The notes under the pieces: model-generated
Seen by the model: the letters and a program-made list of their open reading frames with translations, nothing else
Told to the model about the DNA's origin: nothing
The model's database searches: none
Shown here: piece by piece, positions 6,432-12,073 of the stretch
Layout of the letters: every line of letters begins with the position of its first letter
How positions within the stretch are numbered: position 1 is the first letter of the stretch
Position numbers and translations under genes: made by a program
From: an uncultured Eubacteriales bacterium
GTDB lineage: Bacteria > Bacillota > Clostridia > Oscillospirales > Oscillospiraceae
Assembly (NCBI GenBank): GCA_900313295.1
Contig: OMQS01000001.1
Location: 1 to 12,073, forward strand
Direction: 5' to 3'
Length of the DNA: 12,073 bases

Positions 6432-6450
6432 AAATGTACCCCATACATTT
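6432..6450. promoter_or_regulatory. Perfect inverted repeat, possible operator
   Basis: AAATGTA (6432-6438) and TACATTT (6444-6450) form a perfect 7-bp inverted repeat with a CCCCA spacer. It lies in the 264-bp gap between the divergent SpoIVFA-like and aminotransferase genes. It is 76 bp upstream of the M23 start and about 65 bp upstream of the candidate aminotransferase -35 box. It is AT-rich, symmetric and near two divergent starts, which fits a dimeric regulator site. A short hairpin followed by TTTTT on the + strand is the alternative. Confidence 0.4.
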
Positions 6451-6513
6451 TTAGTGATTCATCCAAAAATACCGAATCCCTCGGCAAAAAGGGGCTTTTG
6501 GGCATTTCCTTGG

Positions 6514-6542
6514 TTTACTTTCACGCCAAAATGTGGTTAAAT
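6514..6542 (+). promoter_or_regulatory. Candidate promoter of the aminotransferase gene
   Basis: TTTACT (6514-6519), a 17-bp spacer and TTAAAT (6537-6542) form a moderate sigma-A-type match about 80 bp upstream of the start codon. No better pair is seen in the 207 bp upstream of the gene. Confidence 0.4.
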
Positions 6543-6558
6543 AAGCAGAGTAAGAATA

Positions 6559-6576
6559 TGCGGAGGCCGCTCCGCA
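6559..6576 (+). other. GC-rich hairpin in the aminotransferase leader
   Basis: TGCGGAG (6559-6565) pairs with CTCCGCA (6570-6576) around a GCCG tetraloop. It lies inside the predicted 5' leader, about 30 bp before the ribosome binding site. No T-run follows, so it is not a terminator. It may stabilise the mRNA. Confidence 0.5.
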
Positions 6577-6620
6577 GCTTGCAAAAAAGGATTAGGAAAA
6601 GCAATTTAGGAGGAATTATT

Positions 6621-7805
6621 ATGGTACAGTTTGCACACAGAATGGATCTGCTGAAGGGCTCCGAGATCCGTGAGCTGCTGAAGCTCACCGCTCAGCCCGA
6701 CATCATCTCCTTTGCCGGCGGTATGCCCGCTCCCGAGCTGTTCCCCGTGGAGCAGATGATGGAGGCCTCCATGGCCGTCCTCAAGGAAAACGGCCGCGTC
6801 GCTCTGCAGTACTCTTCCACCGAGGGTTTTCCCCGTCTGCGCGAGCAGATCGCCGAGCGTATGCTGGCCAAGAACAACATCCACACCGACGCCGATCACA
6901 TTCTGGTCACGTCCGGTTCTCAGGAGGGTCTGGATTTTTCCGCCCGTGTGTTCCTGAATCCCGGCGACGTGGTGCTGCTGGAAAGCCCCTCTTATCTGGG
7001 CGCTGTCAACGCTTTCAAGGCCTGCGAGCCTAAGTTTGTGGAAGTTCCCACCGACGACGGCGGCATGATCATGGAGGAGCTGGAGAAAATCCTCGCCACC
7101 ACCGAAAAGGTGAAGATGATCTATGTTATTCCCGATTTCCAGAACCCCACCGGCCGCACCTGGGATCTTGATCGTCGCCATAAGTTCATGGACATCGTCA
7201 ACAAGTACGAGATCCCCGTGGTGGAGGATAACCCCTACGGCGAGCTGCGTTTCGAAGGCAACTATCTGCCCGCTCTGAAGAGTCTGGACACCAAGGGTCT
7301 GGTCATCTATCTGGGCACCTTCTCCAAGATTCTGGCTCCCGGCTACCGTCTGGGCTGGGTCTGCGCCGACGATGCCATTCTGGCCAAGTACAACTTCATG
7401 AAGCAGGCCGCTTCCCTGCAGGCCTCCACCATCGGCCAGATGGAAACCTCCAAGTGGATCGACATGTTCGATCTGGATAAGCATGTGGACACCATCCGCG
7501 AGTGCTATAAGAAGCGCCGCGCCGTGATGCTGGAGACTCTGGCCAAAGAGCTGCCTGAACCCTGCACCTTCACCCGTCCCGAGGGCGGCCTGTTCGCCTG
7601 GGTGGTGCTGCCTGAGTACATGGATGCCAAGGAGCTGCAGATGAAGTGTCTGGAAAAGAAGGTCGCCTTCGTTCCCGGCGGCTCCTTCTTCCCCAACGGC
7701 GGTCACGAGAACACCCTGCGTCTGAACTACTCCTGCATGCCCGAGGAGAAGATCGTTCAGGGCATCACCGCTCTGTGCCAGACCATTCGGGAGAATCTGC
7801 ACTGA
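6621..7805 (+). CDS. Class I/II PLP-dependent aminotransferase (LysN/2-aminoadipate type)
   Basis: The start at 6621 (394 aa) is set by a perfect AGGAGG (6608-6613) 7 nt upstream. An in-frame ATG at 6498 adds 41 residues with no ribosome binding site or family similarity. This is a fold-type I transaminase that uses pyridoxal phosphate. The visible landmarks are SGSQEGLD (~98-105, phosphate-binding loop), PDFQNPTGR (171-179, with Asn175), VEDNPYGELR (201-210, Asp203 to the pyridine nitrogen), TFSKILAPGYRLGW (233-246, Lys236 Schiff base) and LRLNY (366-370, Arg367 binding the substrate carboxylate). The FAGGMPAPELFP opening is typical of the LysN/aminoadipate/aromatic aminotransferase branch. 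The amino donor cannot be told from sequence alone. It is monocistronic, between its own leader and terminator. Confidence 0.95.
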   Translation: MVQFAHRMDLLKGSEIRELLKLTAQPDIISFAGGMPAPELFPVEQMMEASMAVLKENGRVALQYSSTEGFPRLREQIAERMLAKNNIHTDADHILVTSGSQEGLDFSARVFLNPGDVVLLESPSYLGAVNAFKACEPKFVEVPTDDGGMIMEELEKILATTEKVKMIYVIPDFQNPTGRTWDLDRRHKFMDIVNKYEIPVVEDNPYGELRFEGNYLPALKSLDTKGLVIYLGTFSKILAPGYRLGWVCADDAILAKYNFMKQAASLQASTIGQMETSKWIDMFDLDKHVDTIRECYKKRRAVMLETLAKELPEPCTFTRPEGGLFAWVVLPEYMDAKELQMKCLEKKVAFVPGGSFFPNGGHENTLRLNYSCMPEEKIVQGITALCQTIRENLH

Positions 7806-7826
7806 TCCCTTTCCTGTAAATTACAT

Positions 7827-7862
7827 AAAACACCGGTTTGGCTGAGCCAAACCGGTGTTTTT
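7827..7862 (+). terminator. Strong terminator of the aminotransferase gene
   Basis: A 16-bp perfect stem pairs 7827-7842 with 7846-7861 around a TGA loop (core CACCGGTTTGGC), and the 3' side ends in TTTTT. It starts 22 bp after the stop codon. The matching A-run at its 5' edge makes it usable in both directions. Confidence 0.95.
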
Positions 7863-7898
7863 AACAGTATGTTTAACATTATTTTTTACATTTTCCTA

Positions 7899-7941
7899 TA
7901 AAAAAGGCGGAGATATCCCACGAATCTCCGCCTTTTTTTAT
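7899..7941 (-). terminator. Terminator of the molybdenum hydroxylase operon
   Basis: A 14-bp stem pairs AAAAAGGCGGAGAT (7901-7914) with 7924-7937 around a 9-nt loop. Read on the minus strand it is followed by TTTTT. It lies a few bases after the stop of the Mo subunit gene. The T-run on the other strand means it also stops transcription from the aminotransferase side. Confidence 0.92.
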
Positions 7942-7945
7942 AAAA

Positions 7946-10825
7946 TCAGAGCTTACCCAGAGCCTTCAAAATCTTCTCCGGAGTCATGGGCCAGCTGCGC
8001 ACCCACACGCCGCAGGCGTCATGAATGGCAATGCCGATGGCCGGCGCCGCGCCGTTGCAGGCGATCTCCGAAATGGACTTTGCGCCGAAGGGGCCGAACT
8101 TATCGTCCACGTCAATGAGCACAGACTTGAAATCATCCGGTGCCTCGTCGATCATGGGGGCACCATAGTCGGTGAGGTTGGCGTTGATGCACTTGCCGTC
8201 CTTGTCCAACTTCATGTCCTCATACAGGGAGTGACCGATGGATTTCATCACGGCGCCGTACATCTGGCAAAGAGCGATCTCCGGGTTGATGGGCGTGCCG
8301 GCGTCCTGCAAAGCATAGAACTTCTGCACCTTGATCTCGCCCGTTTTCACATTCACGGCCACCTGCGCAAAATGTGCGCCGTAGGGCACGGAGGAAGCCG
8401 TGGTGACGAAGCTGCCGTGGGCAATGGGCTGGCCTCGGCCGCCGCCGCTGGTGGCGGTGTGCACCAGCTCATAGTAGGACAGGACAGCGCCGGTGGCCTT
8501 GGAGTACACCTCGCCGGGCGCCCGAACGTCCAGATCCTCCTCCTTCTCCTCCATCTGCAAGGCAGCTTCCTTGATGATGAGATCCTTCAGCTTCTTGGTG
8601 GCGACCAGAGATGCGTTGCCGCTGAAGAACGTACCGGAGGAGGCATAAGCGCCGGTATCAAAAGCGCAGGAGTCCGTGTCGCCAGACACCACGGTAATGC
8701 GATCCATGGGCAGCTTCAGCACCTCCGCCACGATCTTGGCGGAAATGGTGTCAAGGCCGGTGCCCAGATCGGCGCCGCCGCTGTTGAGAATCACGGTGCC
8801 GTCGGTTTCCAGCTTGGCAATGGCCTCGGCGTGATCCAGTCCCGGCAGGCCCGAGCCCTGCATAATCATGGCAAAGCCCTTGCCGATCTTCCAGTCGGGA
8901 TCGTCGGACACTTCCTTCTTGCCCCAGTCGATCATGTCGCAGCCCTGCCGGATAGCCTCGTCCAGACCGCAGGAGCCGACAGGCACCACAGCGCCCTCGC
9001 GCCCCTCGCCCAGACCCTTGAGGATCTCCAGCATATAGCCCTCTTCCACGTGGTTCTTTTCCACCATGGTGCGGTAGTCAATGCCCAGCTTATCGGCCAG
9101 CTCCGCCATGGCCATCATGATGCCGTAGGTACCCTTGGGCGTTCCGTAGCCCTGATAGGCACCGGCAGGCGGCGTGTTGGTGTAGAACACCTTCAGGTCG
9201 TAGGCCATATTGTCCACCTTGAACAGCGGCAACGTCTTGGAGCAGCTATTCATAGGCACCGTCAGACAGTGGTTGCCGAAGGGACCGGTATTGGCGCAGA
9301 CCTCCATGAACAGCGCCGTAATAGTGCCGTCCTTCTTGCCGCCCATCTTCACATGCACCCGCATGGGATGGCGGGTGGAGTTGGCGTAGAATTCCTCGGC
9401 GCGGGTGTTGCGGTAATATACCGGCTTCTTGGTGATCCAGGCGGCATAGCCGGTGAGCTCCTCCACCAGAATGTCCTGCTTGGAGCCGTAGCCGCCGCCC
9501 ACGCGCTCCTTAATGACATGGATCTTATTTTCAGGAATGCCGCACACCCAGCTGACGATGCGGCGCACATGGTAAGGCACCTGGGTGGCGCAGTTGAGCA
9601 CCAGACGGCCGCTCTCCACATGGGCGTAGCACACATGGGGCTCCAGCGGCGTGTGCTGGATCTGGCTGGTCTGATAGGTGGCCTCCACGATGGCGTCCGC
9701 CTCGGCAAAGCCCTTTTCCATGTCGCCGATGCCGCCCTTGTTGGACGCAGCAATGTTCTTGTGAATATCGGCGTGCAGGGGGAACTGATAGACCACTTTG
9801 CCCTCGCGGGGATCGCCCTGGAGCTTGTTGTACTCCTCCAGATCGTCCGGTGCGCCGGCGTTATACTGCACAGGGCCGTTATGCACCAGCGGCGCGCCCT
9901 CGGCCATGGCCTCCTCCACGGTGAACACGGCACCCGTCGGCTCATACTCCACCTTAATGAGGGAGGCCGCCTTGTCGGCGATCTCCGGCGTGCGGGCTAC
10001 GATGCCCGCCACACGGTCGCCCACATGGCGCACTTTCATGTTAAACAGCCGCCGGTCATGGGGGGACGGTTCAGGGTTGCCCTGTCCGGCCTGCATATAG
10101 TAGACATCCGGACAGTTATAAGCCGTGATAATGGCGGCCACGCCGTCCAGCTTTTCCGCCTCGCTGGTGTCGATAGACTTGATGTAGGCGCTGGCGAAGG
10201 GGCTGCGCAGAACGTGCAGGCACCACGCGTTGGCAGGCACCTTGTCCTCCACAAACACCGGCTCGCCGGAAACCAACGCAGCGCCGTCGATCTTGCCGAC
10301 CGGCTTGCCGATGATCTCCAGATTGGGGCGGAAGGACGGGGCGATCTCCGTTTTGAACGCGCCCTCATCCCGCAGCTCGCAGGCCAGCTTCACCGCCAGA
10401 TAGTAGTGCTCATAGCCGGCGTCGCGGATGAAAATGCTGGTGAGAACTTCCTTGACCTGCTCACGGGTGGGATGGGGATGCTTTTCCAGCAGCCAGGTCA
10501 GAATCAGCGCCGCCGCCGGAGCATTGTAGGCACTCTGCACGATACCGGCGGCCACCATGGCCTTCTGCACATAGTTCAGCTCGCCGTTTACCAGCAGGGA
10601 TTCCGCCGTTTTGATGTCGGCACCCTCTGCCTGATAGAGCATGATAAAATTGGAATACTTCAGTTCGCCGTTAAAAATAATGGTATCAGAGCCGGCAAAG
10701 CCCTCGGCGTCGTCGCTGTCACGCACGGAGTAGCAGCCGGTATGATACAGCACCCCGCGCAGCCGAGCCGCCGGCTCGCCGCGCAGAAGGATATTTTCAC
10801 CGTTGAGTCTGCATTTCACTTCCAT
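7946..10825 (-). CDS. xdhD: XdhD-like molybdopterin hydroxylase subunit with cysteine-less ferredoxin-like domain
   Basis: This 959-aa protein is homologous, as I recall it, to E. coli XdhD/YgfN (~956 aa; TIGR03313 type), tied to anaerobic purine breakdown (a probable (hypo)xanthine oxidase). Residues 1-~150 have the order of a 2Fe-2S ferredoxin-like domain. However, the usual cysteine sites read SDDAEGFAGSD (37-47), VQSAYNAPA (96-104) and IRDAGY (133-138), so no cluster ligands remain. Residues ~165-959 are the molybdopterin-binding part. It shows GGGYGSKQD (Gln at the Mo site), AYQGYGTPKG, and near the C-terminus FGAKSISE with Glu920 as the expected catalytic base. No in-frame TGA is present. 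The start overlaps no gene but lies 5 bp after the YgfM-like gene, whose last codons carry GGGGAGG as its ribosome binding site. It is the last gene of the operon. Confidence 0.92.
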   Translation of the reverse strand: MEVKCRLNGENILLRGEPAARLRGVLYHTGCYSVRDSDDAEGFAGSDTIIFNGELKYSNFIMLYQAEGADIKTAESLLVNGELNYVQKAMVAAGIVQSAYNAPAAALILTWLLEKHPHPTREQVKEVLTSIFIRDAGYEHYYLAVKLACELRDEGAFKTEIAPSFRPNLEIIGKPVGKIDGAALVSGEPVFVEDKVPANAWCLHVLRSPFASAYIKSIDTSEAEKLDGVAAIITAYNCPDVYYMQAGQGNPEPSPHDRRLFNMKVRHVGDRVAGIVARTPEIADKAASLIKVEYEPTGAVFTVEEAMAEGAPLVHNGPVQYNAGAPDDLEEYNKLQGDPREGKVVYQFPLHADIHKNIAASNKGGIGDMEKGFAEADAIVEATYQTSQIQHTPLEPHVCYAHVESGRLVLNCATQVPYHVRRIVSWVCGIPENKIHVIKERVGGGYGSKQDILVEELTGYAAWITKKPVYYRNTRAEEFYANSTRHPMRVHVKMGGKKDGTITALFMEVCANTGPFGNHCLTVPMNSCSKTLPLFKVDNMAYDLKVFYTNTPPAGAYQGYGTPKGTYGIMMAMAELADKLGIDYRTMVEKNHVEEGYMLEILKGLGEGREGAVVPVGSCGLDEAIRQGCDMIDWGKKEVSDDPDWKIGKGFAMIMQGSGLPGLDHAEAIAKLETDGTVILNSGGADLGTGLDTISAKIVAEVLKLPMDRITVVSGDTDSCAFDTGAYASSGTFFSGNASLVATKKLKDLIIKEAALQMEEKEEDLDVRAPGEVYSKATGAVLSYYELVHTATSGGGRGQPIAHGSFVTTASSVPYGAHFAQVAVNVKTGEIKVQKFYALQDAGTPINPEIALCQMYGAVMKSIGHSLYEDMKLDKDGKCINANLTDYGAPMIDEAPDDFKSVLIDVDDKFGPFGAKSISEIACNGAAPAIGIAIHDACGVWVRSWPMTPEKILKALGKL

Positions 10826-10830
10826 TTGCC

Positions 10831-11523
10831 TTACCTCCCCAGTGTGAACACGATCTTCGCCAGATACTTTTTATAATCGGCGCTGCCGGAAATATCGTCG
10901 GTGAACTCCATGGAGTCCGCCAGATCCGGCGTATTGCCATAAGCAAAATCGCTGCCGGACACGCTCAGCGCATAGATCCCCTCGGACATGGCCGCCGTCA
11001 CAGCCGCGTGGCTGGAGGTGGTGTTGGTGAAGCGCTTGACCCAGCCGGTACGGTCTGCGTCCAGCACCACATACTCGATAAGCCGCTTGCAGCCACTCTG
11101 CAGATATTCGCCGATGGGCTTCATCTCCTCGCCGTGAGGTGTGATGGACTTGAGCACGGCATCCGCCGCCGTCAGGGCCGCAGCCAGATAGCTATCCTGG
11201 CGGCGCAGGCCGATGTTGCCGCCTACGGTGGCACTGTTGCGCTTGGTGAAGGACGCGCAGAAATGGGCGGCTTCCTTGATAAACTCCGGCACCAGGTCAC
11301 TCTCGATAATCTGGTTAAAGGTGCAGCGGGCGCCGATGTAGAGCTTGCCATCCTGCACGAAAATATCGTCCAGACCCAAGCCGTTTATGTCGATAAGATC
11401 CTTGCCCTGCGCGCTGCCGTTCAGGCGCAGGTCGTCGGTGCCGCCGGCCAGATACACGGCGGTATCAGCATTCTGCTTGCGCAGCGTCACGGCCTCCAGC
11501 GGAGTTTTGGGATGATAGATCAT
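10831..11523 (-). CDS. YgfM-like FAD-binding subunit of the Mo hydroxylase
   Basis: This 230-aa protein is the flavin module that passes electrons between the Mo subunit and an acceptor. It has the two FAD-binding signatures of the xanthine dehydrogenase medium subunit: LAGGTDDL (25-32) and ATVGGNIGLRRQDSYL (98-113), then the LIEYVVLDADRTG strand (~148-160). It is shorter than the usual ~260-290 aa, with an abbreviated C-terminal domain. This resembles E. coli YgfM, which sits next to xdhD. The ATG is 15 nt behind the upstream gene's stop, with ACAGGAGG before it. The tight spacing with the next gene supports one transcript. Confidence 0.9.
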   Translation of the reverse strand: MIYHPKTPLEAVTLRKQNADTAVYLAGGTDDLRLNGSAQGKDLIDINGLGLDDIFVQDGKLYIGARCTFNQIIESDLVPEFIKEAAHFCASFTKRNSATVGGNIGLRRQDSYLAAALTAADAVLKSITPHGEEMKPIGEYLQSGCKRLIEYVVLDADRTGWVKRFTNTTSSHAAVTAAMSEGIYALSVSGSDFAYGNTPDLADSMEFTDDISGSADYKKYLAKIVFTLGR

Positions 11524-11538
11524 AGCAGTTCCTCCTGT

Positions 11539-12073
11539 TTATTCTACCCGACCTTCCGGATGGCCGGCCACCAGAGCATCAATGAAATACTCCAGCATTC
11601 TGCGGGTGGCGTTGCGGCGGTATTCGGGCATGGCGTGGGGCTTGATGACCTCATTGCACCATGCGTCCAGAAACGCGCCCTTCAGCTCCGGCAGCTCCTC
11701 CACCTTGTGGCCGATGAGCAAGCTCTCCACTTCACGGCTGCGCTCCACCTTGGGGCCGGCTGCGCCGGAGGAAGCCCGAAAATCCACCACCACACCGCCC
11801 TGAATGTTGGCGGCGGCGGAGAGAGTCAGCTTAGAGATGGCGTTAGAGCGGCGCATGCCGATCTTACGGAAGAAAATGTGGGTAAATGTCTGGGGCGGAA
11901 TGACCACCTTGGTGATAAGCTCGTCATCGCCAATGGCGGTGACCTTGGTCTTGATAATGAAATCATCCACCTTCATCCGCCGCTCGCCGTCCACGCTCTG
12001 CAGCACCACCTCCGCGTCCAGCAGGATCAGCGGCTGGGGCATATCGCCCTTGGGGGAAGCGTTGCCGATGTTG
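11539..12073 (-). CDS. XdhB/CoxM-type FAD-binding subunit, 5' end outside window
   Basis: The reading frame is open to the window edge, and the true start lies beyond 12073. The ATG at 12042 is internal: upstream of it the frame reads NIGNASPKGD, the classic FAD/substrate-binding loop of medium-subunit flavoproteins. Downstream come LILLDAEVVL, the FIIKTKVTAIGDDELIT region and a CO_deh_flav_C-like C-terminal domain with FFRKIGMRRSNAISKL and VVVDFRASSGAAGPK. Residues after this (EYRRNATRRMLEYFIDAL) finish the domain. It is the larger of two flavin modules in this operon. Only the C-terminal ~178 codons are visible, so total length and any extra domain cannot be judged. Confidence 0.9.
   Translation of the reverse strand, partial: NIGNASPKGDMPQPLILLDAEVVLQSVDGERRMKVDDFIIKTKVTAIGDDELITKVVIPPQTFTHIFFRKIGMRRSNAISKLTLSAAANIQGGVVVDFRASSGAAGPKVERSREVESLLIGHKVEELPELKGAFLDAWCNEVIKPHAMPEYRRNATRRMLEYFIDALVAGHPEGRVE

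Noticed and set aside
6498..6620. N-terminal extension of the aminotransferase from the ATG at 6498
   Set aside because: It has no ribosome binding site, overlaps the candidate promoter and hairpin, and adds 41 residues unlike the family. ATG 6621 has AGGAGG.
6606..7802. A 398-aa open frame opposite the aminotransferase
   Set aside because: It is an antisense shadow of the aminotransferase codons. The + strand shows all the catalytic motifs and a perfect ribosome binding site.
7946..10825. Selenocysteine insertion in the Mo subunit
   Set aside because: The frame has no internal TGA.
8021..10876. A 951-aa open frame on the + strand, opposite the Mo subunit gene
   Set aside because: It is an antisense shadow of a GC-rich coding gene. 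It has repetitive His/Leu/Gly-rich text, no ribosome binding site and no known family, whereas the minus strand carries clear motifs throughout.

Overview
The window looks like a GC-rich member of the Clostridia, most likely a gut Oscillospiraceae/Ruminococcaceae-type Firmicute. This is inferred from strong AGGAGG ribosome binding sites, an M23–M50–B12-radical-SAM–DUF2344 gene order resembling the clostridial spoIVFA/spoIVFB neighbourhood, and a molybdenum hydroxylase of the anaerobic purine-degradation (XdhD) type. No taxonomic marker was compared against a database, so the placement is tentative.

Layout. (1) 1-242: two tRNA-Ser genes (UGA, cut by the window edge, and GCU) and a terminator, all on +. 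(2) 243-1310: an AT-rich island holding one + strand gene (DUF4304-like, 266 aa). It is preceded by five ~20-bp direct repeats that run into its -35 box and followed by three 20-21-bp-spaced GCACCCCC repeats, the last forming a hairpin. (3) 1317-1882: a decayed minus-strand gene with an internal stop and a frameshift. (4) 1896-2415: rplS (ribosomal protein L19) with its own promoter, leader and terminator. (5) 2429-6356, minus: an overlapping operon of M23/LytM membrane protein (SpoIVFA-like), M50 intramembrane metalloprotease (SpoIVFB-like), a TIGR03960-type B12-binding radical SAM protein and its TIGR03936/DUF2344 partner. (6) 6432-7862, +: a class I/II PLP aminotransferase with a structured leader and a strong terminator. 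(7) 7899-12073, minus: a molybdenum hydroxylase operon with an XdhB/CoxM-type FAD subunit (5' end outside the window), a short YgfM-like FAD subunit and an XdhD-like 959-aa molybdopterin subunit, ending at a strong terminator facing that of the aminotransferase.

How the genes work together. The Mo operon encodes two flavin modules and a Mo catalytic module whose N-terminal ferredoxin-like domain has lost all its iron-sulfur cysteines. Its electrons must therefore pass through a partner not seen here. The M23/M50 pair is the type that forms a membrane protease complex, and the two radical-SAM-linked genes behind it belong to a widespread but functionally unassigned pair. The least ordinary part is the island between the tRNA-Ser genes and rplS: a foreign-looking gene flanked by two different ~20-bp-period repeat arrays, next to a dead gene fragment.
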